In this document: one piece after another, positions 49,801 to 61,565 of the stretch | How positions within the stretch are numbered: the first letter of the stretch is position 1 | Layout of the letters: every line of letters starts with the position of its first letter | Source of the DNA: Buddleja alternifolia | Lineage: Eukaryota > Streptophyta > Magnoliopsida > Lamiales > Scrophulariaceae | Length of the DNA stretch: 64,000 bases | Direction: 5' to 3' | Assembly (NCBI GenBank): GCA_019426215.1 | Contig: CM033404.1 | Coordinates: 2,666,001 to 2,730,000, forward strand | Position numbers and translations under genes: made by a program | Notes under the pieces: model-generated | The model's input: the letters and a program-made list of their open reading frames with translations, nothing else | Database searches by the model: none | Told to the model about the DNA's origin: nothing

Positions 49801-52001
49801 ATGATAACTTCCTTTAACTTCCCGTCTGATATTAATATTTCTTTTTCAGGCAAAAAATAATGCTCGGATTTTGATATCTGGCTCACTGGGCATGTTCAGC
49901 AATCGGTTAGTAGATAACGTTAGTTGTTTTTGGCACGACTCACATAGTAATTTGTTTGACGACATTTTGATTTTGCATTCAGGTTTTTTCAATCTGGAGT
50001 ACAGAAAGCTGGAAGCTCTACTAAGTGAGTGAATTGTGATGCTGAAGTGGTTTGTGTGGGTTTTATCTTTCATTTTTGTGAAACATATAATTATCTGATG
50101 CAAAACATATTTCTAGATTATGATCCTCTTGGTCAAGTTCAGTTCAGATTGGGATCTATTAAAGATAATTAAGAGTCAATTTTCAAACGCATGACATCAA
50201 AGATGAGAACTGGGAAAAGTGGCTAGTGATTCTTAGGTGTACGTCATAAAAAGAAAGGGGAGTTGTGGGGATGTATGGTGGCAGTACTGCCGTCAGGAAT
50301 TTTTCCCCAAAATAATGTGGTTACTTTGGTCTCTCTTGTGAACAACTCAACTCTTCTTTCTTTCAAAATAAAATGATAACCACGTTTCTATTGTGATAAG
50401 CAGACATGAGAAATGCGGGAATGAGCAATTTGTGACAGAACTTAGCAAATGGGTTTTCCACGAAAGAGGTCACCTGAAGGTTTGCTCTCTGTTCAAAGCT
50501 GTGTGATTGTACTTCTGCATTTTGGCTAACTGGTATTTTCCTGGGTACTTGACTGCCACTGCATTCTGTAGAGAGAGATTCGCAAGATATAAACCGCGTG
50601 GCTTTTTTGGAGCTATGTTTCTTTTATCTTAGGTATCTTGTCTTAGTTTTATGTTCACACATTCCTGTTTACAGGCAGTGAATGTAAGACATCACGAAGT
50701 TGGGGAAGTCAATGAACCATCAATGTACAGGATCAAAGATGATCTGGTAATAATACGTGCCTGAATGTTCGATTCACATGGATAGTTAATAAATTAGTTA
50801 CCAGATTATATGGCTGAATTAAGTTATTAATTGACACCTAAATTTGGTTGAAGGAATATTCTGTTGAAATCTATGAGTGGTCTGGCACGAGTTGGGAACC
50901 ATACGTCACTGATGATCTGCAACTTCAGTTTTACATGATGAGCCCCTATGTTTTAAAGACCATGTCAACTGATCAAAAGGTGCTGCTTTTGTTCATTATA
51001 GAATTCAATACTCGCACACAATATTTAATATTCCATGTATGCCTCACTGCTGACTTTCTAAACACCATTTTCTACAGGGCCTTTACTATACATCTTTCAA
51101 GGTTCCTGATGTCTATGGTGTCTTCCAATTCAAGGTTGAGTACCAGAGACTTGGATATACTAGCTTAAGCCTATCAAAACAGGTATTTCTCTCTATGTAA
51201 TGTGATTGTGCAAGTCATCCATCACGCATTCCGTTGTCCTGATTTAGATTTTTGTGTCATAAGTTGTGCTTTTAATCTAAACCTCAATTAAGTAGTCACT
51301 TCATGATTTTCAATGTTGTCCGCTTGCTCATTTTGAAATTTAATTTTCTTAGTGGTCTTTCTACTTAATAAAGTGGATAATAGCAAGTGGTTATGTCAGC
51401 CTTTATTTTGTGATTGAACAAGAAGTTGCCTGATACCATCTACAACAACGTAGTAAAGTTGCTTATATGAGATAAATGTTCACTACTGTATAAAGCCTTA
51501 AAATTTTGGCAACAGTATAAACTGAATTTGCCCAGTCATCTTCAACATTAATTGCTTTCACACATCTTTCTCGTTCCGATCTCTGTTAATGTTTCAGCGA
51601 TCTACATTCTTTATATGAGCAATTCTTTCCATCTGATTTGGGGATCTGACAAAAAATTGACCCAAGTATATATGTGGACTTAGTTTCAAGAAATCTGAAC
51701 CTAAGGCATATTACATATGTAATGCTTCACATCCCAAGGTTTTTTATCCCGTTTGGATATATTAATGAGTAACTTGTTTGTTTCAAAAGTTAACCGACTT
51801 GTTGTTAACCGACTTGTCTTTTATCAATGAGCAACTATTTCATGATAGATAGCTTTTTGTGAAACGCTTCTTATGTATATAATATTTCTACGACTGGTCA
51901 TGTGATTGACTTGTTCTGAATGTTATATTTTGCAGATTCCAGTTCGACCCTACAGACATAATGAATATGAAAGATTTATACCTGCTGCTTATCCATATTA
52001 G
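46859..52001 (+). CDS. OST48: OST48 subunit of oligosaccharyltransferase (DDOST), truncated by a TAG
   Basis: Subunit of the ER complex that transfers the dolichol-linked glycan to Asn in nascent proteins. Exons: 46859-47132, 47326-47462, 47596-47721, 48508-48561, 48652-48765, 49850-49905, 49983-50024, 50404-50479, 50675-50746, 50854-50979, 51078-51182, 51936-52001; 415 codons to the TAG. Residues 1-24 form a signal peptide, then [72 protein letters not shown] and [13 protein letters not shown], all characteristic of the family. The protein normally ends ...PYYGxSFS.MAGFF plus a hydrophobic span. Here the second Tyr codon is TAG (51999-52001); the frame beyond stays open to a GT donor at 52020, and the matching last exon lies at 52453-52500. 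Without the TAG the length would be 437, normal for plants. ATG 46859 is chosen because the signal peptide starts there. Confidence 0.92.
48083..48323. repeat. Tandem duplication, about 120-bp unit, intron 3 of OST48
   Basis: Two adjacent units start AACTTGGCTTCCCATATAAAG (48083 and about 48204) and both run through TTCCATGTTTAT, TTGATGAATTAATT and a final GTTTGATTA. They differ at several bases. Intronic, so no effect on the protein is expected. Confidence 0.85.
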
Positions 52002-52500
52002 GGATCATCATTTTCGATGGTACATCCCCGCCTTCTAACAACATCCTTCTCCATGGCTGCTTTTAGCACTAAATTGGACACTTGGTTGTTTTAAGTTCTT
52101 CCCCAATAAGACAACCACGAACTGTCCACGATAAATTTCTTGTCTGTCTTTTTTCAGTAAAATTTAATGTAACTAAAAACAAATTAATCTCTAGTAAACC
52201 TTTAAAAATGGACCAAGTCATTTAACTATCAAAAAAAATAAAAGAAAAAAGACCAAGTCATTTGATTGTGGAATTAGAAGTAGTGTTTAATCCAGGTTCT
52301 ATCCCTGGGTTTCTCATAATGAGCAATTAAGTTGCTCCCTTTCTACTCAAAAATGTTTAATTTCCTAATTCTTATTGGGTTATCTTTCTAGTATATACTT
52401 CGGATAAAATCCTATATTTTTGTAGCTTGTCGTCATATGGTTTATAATGCAGATGGCGGGATTCTTTATCTTCACCTTGGTGTATTTGTACACAAAGTAG
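52002..52500 (+). pseudogene. Stranded 3' coding end of OST48 (membrane segment exon)
   Basis: 52002-52019 continues the OST48 frame after the TAG (GSSFSM) up to a GT donor at 52020. After an AG acceptor at 52451-52452, 52453-52500 reads MAGFFIFTLVYLYTK and a TAG stop, the hydrophobic C-terminal membrane segment conserved in OST48. It is untranslated unless the TAG is read through, absent from other alleles, or a sequencing error. Confidence 0.8.
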
Positions 52501-54050
52501 CCGCTATGGTTACTGTTGAGAATATGAATTTTGAAGCCTGATTTGGAAGTGACATAAGGCCGTACCACTAAAGGGTGAGTTTTAAGGTATTGGTACGTTT
52601 ATATTGTTTCACGTTGATCCTATGAAGAAACCACAATAGATGGCCTCTGTTGAGACGCACTAGTTTTTCTTAGTAAACTTCACTTCTGCATTTGTAGACT
52701 TGAAATTATTGTCATCAAGTGGTAATTGAGGAAGAAATGATGTTTTTTTTTTTAAGTCTTATTCCTGGATTTGTACCTAACTCCTTTTTGATAAGATGGA
52801 TACCTCGTATAACACTCTCTGTTCACGTAAAAACATGCGGGTAAGTGTGTACATTAGTGGTTACAATGTGGAGAGATAATTTTCATTCTTTTCTTCACAT
52901 CATAATTTTTTCTTTGTCGACATATACACTTATAATACATTTGTGCTTGTAACATGAAGTGGTCCCCCCCACCCCCCACCCCCTGCGAAAATGTAACATG
53001 AAATGTTTGTAATAGAAAATTTGGACTTGATACGGTTTTGGTTCAAGTAATAACAGTAAACAAAAGAATAAAATAAATAAAAAGGAGCAAAAAGTTTCAA
53101 GGCTTGTCAAGAACACAAAGAGAGCGTCACAAAAGCATGTGAGGATGAGATTGTACTCACGTAGAGTGGAATCATTTTCAAACAAATCTTTGGGGGCAAC
53201 TAGCCAATTAGAAATTGACACTTAACAAAATATATGACGTGTCATTTCGAGGACGGTGAGGGAACAGCTGAAAAGGAGTGGCGCGATGCACCCCAGCGTC
53301 ACATTTTCAAGTCCTAAACAAACTTTCGTTTGGTTTTATTTGGTATGTTGAGGTTTTACGCGTGTTTGGGAACAAACAATTTTGGTGATGTTGAAAATCA
53401 CATGATTGCCAATTTTTCTAAAACTATAATTATTATAATGAGCTGACAACTTCTATAAAGTAGAAAAACTTTTACAAGCTTAAGATGTGTTAGTGTATAT
53501 TCTTCTAGATACAGTTAGATATTATATATATTCTATTAGATAGAGATTGATTTTCTAGTTAGATTTAGATAGACTCAAATTTATATAAATATGGTCTTAT
53601 ATCAGTCTATATAGATGAAAGTAGAAATCAAAACCTGTAACATTCTGTGGTCGTGCTTCGCTATTAGAAAAAAGCTTCATCAATTTTATAAATCTTTTAC
53701 CATTACTTTTTGACAAGATTTTTTGTTCAATTTAAGTTGATAAATTGAACTTCCTTTCCTAATTATTTACAATGTTGAAGTTGTGTCTATAGTAATTAAC
53801 AATTTAAGAACTGATGAAAATAATTACACAAGGGAAATCACTAGCGGATTAATGGGGAATTTTAGCTCAAATTGGATTTAATCAAATCTAAGTTTGATTC
53901 ACTTGTTGCCAAGTGATTAGCCACAAAATTGAATTATACATTGTTAGGTCAAATCAGGATCGAGTTATAATTTTTCATAATTAATTCTTGGTTGAAGAAT
54001 ATTGAATTAAATTTTTATCAAGCATTAGTTATTTATTTATGTGGATAATG
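52501..54050. other. Intergenic region between OST48 and the LINE; no gene
   Basis: AT-rich. It holds a short poly-C/CA tract at about 52963-52984. At about 53487-53680 a stretch beginning TGTTAGTGTATATTC with a TATAAATATGG word resembles an LTR, but I could not fix its ends. Otherwise nothing recognisable. Confidence 0.5.
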
Positions 54051-54064
54051 AGTATGTGAGGATG
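54051..54064. repeat. Target-site duplication, copy 1 (LINE left flank)
   Basis: AGTATGTGAGGATG. The same 14 bp recur at 60315-60328, directly after the LINE's A-rich tail, and with one change at 60884-60897. Confidence 0.85.
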
Positions 54065-54552
54065 AAATAAAAGTAATTTTTCTCTCTCCTTAAGTGCGAG
54101 GTGTCTCTCTCTGTGCATGAGAGTTCTAGGTTTTTTTTCCTCCTTCATTCAAACTAGGGTTCCTTCTGTAGTGGTTAGATCTTGATTTTTCTCCTTTTAT
54201 TGGATCCTTTCTTGAGTGATACACGAGGCGTTGGCTTTCACAGAGATCACCACATCTTCTCGTTGAGGTCTTACTCCAAGCCAATTATGCTGCGCAAGAT
54301 GTCCTGCCCTCCGGTGTTATTCTCGGCATTTGTTCATCCATCAGTCCTCGCTTAGTTTCTTTTCTTGTTTCTTTAATATCCCCTTCTTTTTATCTTCTCT
54401 CATCCTTTTCTGCGTTATTTCTTACGTTTTTGTGCTAACAGTGAGTTCTCTTTGTCCCAAGTTTTCGCGGCTTCTGATCTGATTTCAGAAGCAGTGGGTA
54501 CGTTCGGGCCTCACTTTGCTATTACTAGTTGATCTCTGAATTTTTCGGCTCA

Positions 54553-56156
54553 ATGGATCAGGAACTCAACAATTTAGCACGTGATTTTACTCTAACGGAT
54601 ATTGAGGCTAATAGGGTTAGTATTCCGGTTGATGTGTGTAACCCCGGGGAAGGTTACAATCCTAGAATTCTTGTGGGAAAGATCACTACTGATCGCAGGG
54701 TAAACTTTCAAGCTTTTAAGGATACTGTCCTAGGTATTTTTCGGCCAAGACGGGGGATGTAGATATCACGTCTTGGTACGTCTAGATTCCTTTTTTCTTT
54801 TAACCATTGTGTCGATCTAGAACGAGTCCTAGAAAATGGCCCATGGAACTTCGATAATGATATGATAATTTTGCGAAAATTACAATAGTTAGAGGATTCC
54901 TTAACATTGAACCTAGAGTGGAGTGATATTTATGTTAGGGTTTCGGGTCTTCCTCTTAGTCTTATGAACAAGAATGTTGCAAAAATTATTGGGGATCATA
55001 TGGGGGTTTTTGTGGAGATGGATATGTCTAAAAACGATTTTTTCTGGGATTCCACTTTCCGTCTCCGAGTTCGCATTAATGTTTGCAAATCGATTTTACG
55101 TTTCATGCTTCTAAGCATTTCTGGGGGTCATGATTTAAAACTTGTTTTCTCGTATGAAAAACTCCTAAACTTTTGTTATTTGTGTGGTATTATTGGTCAT
55201 ATCGTGGATAGTTGTGAGCTCCGATATCAAAACTCTTTTGTTCATCCTGGAGAACAGACCCCGTATGGCCCGTGGCTTAGGGCGTCTAGTCGTCGTACTC
55301 CTATGTCGGGGCTGCCCAATTTTTATAAACCGGCGATTGGCTCTACTCAAGGGGACGGTCGATCGTCGGGGTGGAAAACCCCGGTGGATAATCGACATGA
55401 AGTTCAGCCCCGGTCTAATAGCCCCTTGTACCGTCCTCCTCATGCACGTAGGTCCACAGTTATGTCAGGGGCGGATAACCCTAATCTGACTTCTAACGAT
55501 GTGTCGGGATCCCGAGCTCGCTGCCGGCTTCAACTGGTGGATGAGTCGGACGATGATCAGAATGATGACACTACCTTAGCCCTAAACAGAAACTCTGTCA
55601 CTCTACCTGAATCTCTTGTGCCGAATCTCCGTGTCAATCAACCACCTTGCCCCATCTACCCTTCAACTCTAATCCTATTGACATGCAGGTTAGCCGATCA
55701 CCAGCCCCTGCTCATACACTCAACTCATCTCGCCCATCTCAGCTGATAGAGGTCTCCTCTCCTATTATTGTCACACGTCATACTTGTGATCCCTCTTCAT
55801 CGCAATCGCATCAATCGGTGACGGTGATAACAGATCATTTGTCGGCTAACCAGCAAAACAAATCATCTTTACCGAGTCATCTAAATACCCCTCACATTTG
55901 CCCACCGACCCCACCGTCTTCTCCCATCCTTGTGAATATACCATTACAAATTAATATCTCGTCCCCTAAGAATCCAAAATCCCTTGCGGTGAACCGAAAA
56001 ATTGGAAAATCAAAGGAAAAAAACAAACTTTCTCCGCTCAAATTCAATAACCAAACCCTTCTTCTCACCGATATCCCGGTCTCAGAATTTGCTCATGTTA
56101 GGAACTTATCTGAGACCCATGCCAGTATGGATGAGGATTCGGCGGCTGCTGCGTAG
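54553..56156 (+). pseudogene. LINE ORF1 (DUF4283 / zinc-knuckle nucleic-acid-binding protein), broken
   Basis: Begins MDQELNNLARDFTLTD and includes NPRILVGKITTDRRVNFQAF, the usual start of plant L1 ORF1. The frame breaks near 54740-54765 and resumes with WSDIYVRVSGLPLSLM from about 54907. A zinc knuckle CYLCGIIGHIVDSC (C-x2-C-x4-H-x4-C) lies at about 55172-55213. A second frameshift near 55650 moves the Pro/Ser-rich C-terminal part to another frame, ending at 56156. ORF1 proteins coat the LINE RNA. Confidence 0.85.
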
Positions 56157-56173
56157 CAGCCCCGCCGGACTCA

Positions 56174-59100
56174 ATGAATATCCTCGCTTGGAACTGTCAA
56201 GGATTGAGGAGATCCGGGGTAGTTCCTAATCTGGTGGACCTTGTGAAAGTCCACAACCCTTCTCTAGTCTTCATCTCGAAGACAAAGTGTAATTTTGGTT
56301 TTTTTTATCGTTTAAAAACTCGTTTAAATACGTTTGGTTTTAATGTTAATTCTAGAGGTTAGGGAGACGAGCTCGGTCTTCTTTGGACCAAAAATGTTGA
56401 TGTCGTCCTTCAAACTTTTTCTCAATCGCATGTCTGAGTCTATCCGGGGCAAGGGTCTGATTCCTGGCGCTTCACCGGTTTTTATGGAAATTCGGATAGT
56501 GCTAAACGTAAAGAGTCTTGGAAACTTCTGGAAAGACTGAGTCAAAACTTATTCTTGCCTTGGTTGGTGGCAGGGGCCTTCAACAAAATCCTGAGTCAGG
56601 ATGAAAAAGAAGCCTCTCTGCCTCGGCCTCTGTGGCAAATTTGGGATTTTGGTCACGCTCTTTCCAATTGTGATCTTCATGATCTCGGTTTTAATGGTCC
56701 TAAGCTTACTTAGTCGAATAATTGGCCTTATCCCCGTACGGTTCGGCTAAGATTGGATAGAGCAATTGGTAATTCTGGTTGGTCTAATCTGTTCCCGAGT
56801 ACTCGAGTGTCCAACCTTGATACAATATCGTCCGATCATAGGCCGATTCGTATTGAGTTGAACCCGCCTGCCGTGGCTACAACCACACGGAAAAAATGCA
56901 AGTTTAGGTTTGAATCGGTCTGGCTTAGGTCGTCTGAGTGTGAAAGGATTATTCGAGAGTCTTGGCTTAATAACAATGGGAGGAACCCTACTGATTTAGT
57001 GTGTGATAATATTAAGAATTGTAGGGTTGGCCTTCTTAAGTGGATTTGGTTGTCTATAAATGAAACTACCCGTCGTATCAAAGAAATTGAAGAAGAAATC
57101 CTAGTTCTCCGCTCTGGAGAGATCATCGCCGACTCTAAGGACCGTGAGCTTACTCTCCGGACAGAACTAGAGGAGTTGAGAGCTAGTGAAGAGACTGCCT
57201 GGCACCAGCGCAGTCGAGCTCTTTGGATGAAAGATGGCGACCGTAGTACAAAGTTTTTTCATAACTGTGCTTCGGAACGGCGTCGTCATAATAGCATTGA
57301 TAAACTAAGGGATGGAGGAGGTGTGTGGCAAGAGGACCCTAATACCGTTCAGAGTATCATCACGAGCTACTTTCAGAAGATTTTCACATCCACTCAGCCG
57401 TCAAATTCGGATCTTGATGATGTTCTTGCAGATGTGCAGCCGAGGGTCACCTCAGCCATGAATGAGATCCTTAGCTGCGAATACTATAGTGATGAGGTAA
57501 CTCGTGCTTTAACACACATGCATCCCCTTAAGTCCCCTGGTCCCGATGGCATGTCACCAATATTCTATCAAAAATTTTGGCATGTCATAGGGAGAGATGT
57601 TATCGCATGTGTGCTTTCTATTCTTAACAAGAGAGTCTTACCAAATAACTTGAATTTTACTCATATTGTACTTATTCCTAAGTGTGATAATCCCTCGGTG
57701 GCATCCCATTTTAGACCTATTAGCTTATGTAATGTTTTATATAAAATTGCTTCAAAAGTCATTGCTAATAGGCTTAAGCCTCTTCTTGATAATATCATCT
57801 CAGAGTCTCAATCTGCTTTCGTCCCTGGTCGTTTAATCTCTGATAATGTCCTCGTGTCCTTTGAGATAAACCATTATTTGAAGAATAAATCGTGGGGCAA
57901 AGAAGGTCATGTCGCGCTTAAATTGGACATGAGTAAGGCTTATGACAGAGTGGAGTGGATTTTTCTCAAGAAAGTATTGGTAAGATTGGGGTTTGGGAGG
58001 GGTTTTATTGACTTAATAATGTTATGTGTTTCTTCAGTATCCTATTCTATTATGCTTACCGGGACTCAATTTGGATATATAAAGCCTCAAAGGGGTATCC
58101 GTCAAGGAGATCCTCTGTCGCCTTATTTGTTCTTATTAGTCGCAGAGGTTCTCAATTGTTTGATTTAGGCTGCAGAAAACAGGGGGGAGATTGAAGGAGT
58201 GGCTATAGCGAGACATGCACCTAGGGTGTCTCACTTACTGTTCGCTGATGATACAATGATATATGTTCAGGCGACAAATTCAGCGTTGGAGTGTCTTCGG
58301 TCTATTTTGGCGAGATATGAGTGGGCTTCTGGACAACAAGTGAATTTTGAGAAATCTGGGATAGTATTCAGCAAGAATGTCGCGCAAGAAGCTCGGGCAG
58401 ATTTAGCAGATATCCTTGGCGTACAGATTCTTGACAAGCACGAGAAATACTTGGGGTTACCTTCGGTTATAGGACGTTCGAAGAAGAAAATCTTTGCTTC
58501 GATCCGAAATCGGATTCAATCACGAATTAATGGGTGGAATTCTCACTTTCTATCCCAAGCGGGCAAAGAAATTCTTCTAAAGGCGGTTATCTAAGCAATA
58601 CCGACTTATAGTATGAGTTGCTTCAAACTACCAGATGCATTACTAACAGAGATTGAATCGGATATGGCCAATTATTGGTGGCACAATAGACAAACCAAAA
58701 AGATTAATTGGCTTGCATGGAAGAAATTGTGTTTGTCAAAGGAGGAAGGTGGAATTGGGTTTAGGGAACTGAAATCTTTTAATTTGGCAATGCTGGCCAA
58801 GCAAGCGTGGCGTATCTTAACGAAGCCCGGGTGTTTGGTTAGACGTCTTTTTCGAGCAAAATACTTTAATGACTCTTCTCTATTTGAGGCGGAATTAGGA
58901 CACAAGCCGTCTCTCACTTGGCGAGGAATATGGGAAGCTCGGAATTTGGTGTTTGCGGGTATTAGGTGGAGAATTGGCTCGGGCGCTCATGTACGGGTCT
59001 GGACATCTAGATGGATACCACGTCCCCCGGATTTTACTATTACTACTCGACCTAATACCGTACCGATTGATACGAGAGTGAATAACTTAATTGATGAGGC

Positions 59101-60281
59101 AACGGGGTGGTGGGATACTACACGAATCGGGGAAATATTCACTTCGGAGGATGTGGACAGTATCCTTGCTATCCCACTTGGGTCAACTAGTAATCCGGAT
59201 TCGATCATGTGGCATTATACCCGGAATGGTGATTTTTCGGTGCGTTCGGCTTATCACTTAGCTAAGGATACAGCCCGTCGTTTTGAACCAAGTTCGTCTA
59301 CAAAATCCATGAGGCCGAGACGAGGGGCCTGGAACTTTATTTGGCATAGCCGAGTCCCACCAAAAGTTCGACTGCATGCATGGAAACTATGTAAAAGTGC
59401 ACTTCCTATGGGTATGAACTTGGTAAAAAGACACATTGATGGGGCTGGTTCATGTCCCTTTTGTCAGTGGGCTATAGAAGATGGCTTTCATGCAGTGTTG
59501 GATGCCCTTTTGTTAGACAAGTGTGGGCTATCTCCAACTTATCTTGGTTTGAAGTTAATTCTTGGACGGGGTCTATGGAAGATTGGCTGCGCGGCTTATT
59601 TGATCGCATGCAGGAGAAAGAGTTCAGGTTGGTGCTGGTTATTTTATGGTTTGTCTGGTATTATAGAAACTCTAAGCTAATGGATAACACAAAACCTGAA
59701 GCTGAAAAACTTATACAAGCGGTCCATCATCTCTTCATTTCTTTTAAGGAGGCGACAATTTGTTCCCTACTGCGTATGGCCTCCTTATCGATTGAACGGT
59801 GGATTCCGCCCAGTTTTGGTGCCATGAAGATTAACGTTGATGGCGTTGTGGATTCGAATAGGCGAGTTGCGGGTGTGGGAGTTGTTATAAGGGATTGGAA
59901 GGGATCGTGCGTGGGTTGGTCCGGAAAATTCTTGACTTTGCTCCTTCATCGGAATATATTGAGGCTTTGGCAGCAAATGAAGGTCTTATTTTTGCTAAGA
60001 GAGAAGGGTGGCCAGATGTTATCCTTGAAGGCGGCTGCTTCTCTATTATCTCCAAGATTCAATCGAGATCAATTTATCTTTCTCCTATTAGTAATGTTAT
60101 TAATGATATTCTTAGTTTGTCATTTTCTTTTTCCTAGTTTAGTTGTTCTTTTGTTAGACGGTCGGGTAATTCAGTTGCTCATTTCATTGCTCGAGCTGTT
60201 CTAGGTGCTCAGGGGCCTGTCCCTGAAATCCCAGCTCTTGCCATTTCTGCTTTGTCTTCGGACCTCTCGTTTATTGAGTAA
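56174..60281 (+). pseudogene. LINE ORF2 (endonuclease, reverse transcriptase, RNase H), broken
   Basis: Starts MNILAWNCQGLRR, the N-terminal block of the APE-type endonuclease; SSDHRPIRIEL at about 56830 is its C-terminal motif. Reverse transcriptase from about 57520: SPGPDGMSP, HFRPISLCNVLYKI, SESQSAFVPGRLI, LKLDMSKAYDRVEW, RGIRQGDPLSPYLF and the catalytic FADD at about 58240. Then a zinc-binding region near 59340-59480 and an RNase H domain (KINVDGVV, GVGVVIRD; later parts in another frame). Premature stops include TAG 56360-56362, TAG 56710-56712, TAG 58166-58168 and TAA 58592-58594; frameshifts lie near 59490-59520 and 59930. Confidence 0.9.
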
Positions 60282-60314
60282 TATATAGTACCGTTTCTTC
60301 TCAAAAAAAAAAAT

Positions 60315-60328
60315 AGTATGTGAGGATG
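60315..60328. repeat. Target-site duplication, copy 2
   Basis: AGTATGTGAGGATG, identical to copy 1. It lies between the LINE's A-rich tail and the second retroposed sequence, so it serves as the boundary of both. Confidence 0.85.
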
Positions 60329-60883
60329 TAATTTTCACTCTGTCAACAAGAAACGAAGAGATCTCTCTCTAATCCCTAATCTTCTTTTTTCTTCTATTTT
60401 CCTCCGCCGACGATGACTTGGTGAAGCAATCGTCTACTTCACCACTATTACCACCATCATCGTCGGTGGGTTGGGTTGGAGCATCCTTCTTTAAGTTGTA
60501 CATCACATCTTCAAATCTGACGAGACAGATATGGATCTAAAGAGACAGAGACAGATCTGACGAGATGAAGACGGGTGATTCTTAAGTTTTTAATTTTATA
60601 TAGCGTTTTAGATATTTTGTTTAGTATTTTATATTCTTTCTCGTATGAGAGTTGTTTTCTCTTTCGAATGAGAGTTTCATCTCTCCTTTAATAGGAGTTG
60701 CACAAAAAATTTCCTGTGTTCGTATGTGAGTTCTTAAGATTTGTTATCTTCAAGAACTTGATAGTTGGTGTTTCAGATGTTCTTACTACATCGTTTGAGT
60801 CGATATGAATTGTATTGTTCCAGTCGTTGTAAACTTTCGATTGAATGATATATAAGACTGATTTTTTTTTCAAAAAAAAAAAA
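60329..60883 (+). mobile_element. Second polyadenylated retroposed sequence (SINE-like or transcript copy)
   Basis: 555 bp ending in CAAAAAAAAAAAAA and followed by AGTATGCGAGGATG, a one-mismatch copy of the target site in front of it. It has no ORF of note. It contains CTCTCTCTAATCCCTAATC near the start and GACGAGACAGAT/GACGAGATGAAGAC words in the middle. I see no tRNA-like promoter boxes, so it may be a retrocopy of a transcript mobilised by LINE enzymes rather than a classic SINE. Confidence 0.65.
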
Positions 60884-60897
60884 AGTATGCGAGGATG
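60884..60897. repeat. Target-site duplication, copy 3 (one mismatch)
   Basis: AGTATGCGAGGATG after the second A-tail; differs from the other two copies by one T-to-C change at its seventh base. Confidence 0.8.
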
Positions 60898-61084
60898 TCA
60901 ACATTATTGCGTATTTCTTAAACAAAAATAACCAATTATTATGACGAACAAAGAATAAATGAGCAAGTCGACATCAATACGATATGATTACAAATTTACA
61001 ATAAAATTACATCATCAAATAATAATAAGTTATCCATATTCATAATACTACATGATCAAGCAATAAATATTTATTTGTTTGAAT

Positions 61085-61403
61085 TGTTAGATTTTCTAAA
61101 AAAAAAAGTATATTATTTTTTCACAATATTGAGAAGTGTATGTCTTGTACACTTAATATATATATGTGAGGTGGCTTCTTTGTATAAAGATGTAAGTGGT
61201 CATATAGGTGTTTAGGTGGCAGAAGTGTTAGTTTCAGATTAGCACTATATATATTTGTTAGTCTTTGTAAAATAAGAAACCAATTTATCATTCAATAATA
61301 TACCGTTGTAATGTTTCTTCTCTCTCTCTCTCTCCTTCTTTCTTCTTTCTATTTCATCTGATCATCTTCAATCACCAACAATGGTGATATCAGTTCATTA
61401 ACA
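61085..61403 (+). repeat. 5' LTR of the copia element (left border uncertain)
   Basis: The LTR ends ...CATTAACA at 61403, directly before a primer binding site. A TATA-like tract CACTATATATATTTG and a (CT)n run (about 61319-61337) lie inside. The left border is either TGTTAG at 61085 or TGTATG near 61137; the 3' LTR needed to decide lies beyond the window. Confidence 0.6.
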
Positions 61404-61418
61404 TGGTACCAGAGCGGT
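61404..61418 (+). other. Primer binding site of the copia element
   Basis: TGGTACCAGAGCGGT immediately follows the LTR and matches, with one change in the TGGTATCAGAGC core, the complement of the initiator-methionine tRNA 3' end used by most plant copia elements. Confidence 0.8.
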
Positions 61419-61565
61419 ACTTCTTCCTCTCAAATCGCAATCAAATCAATTGTTCAAAAACCTAATTTCTCGATCAATTGCTTGATCGATTTTTTCCTAT
61501 AAATCCTAATAAATCGATCCATTAAACCTAATTCTTGATTTGCTGCGCATAATCTCGTTTCTTCA

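Larger units (their letters stand above)
54065..60314 (+). mobile_element. L1-type LINE, near full length, inactive
   Basis: A 5' leader, ORF1 (54553-56156), ORF2 (56174-60281) and an A-rich tail at 60303-60313, bounded by the 14-bp duplication AGTATGTGAGGATG (54051-54064, 60315-60328). This is target-primed insertion of a plant L1 carrying an extra RNase H domain at the end of ORF2. Both ORFs are broken by stops and frameshifts, so it cannot move itself. Confidence 0.9.

Noticed and set aside
55165..55489. Antisense and alternative frames inside LINE ORF1
   Set aside because: The zinc-knuckle frame is the recognisable one; the others match nothing.
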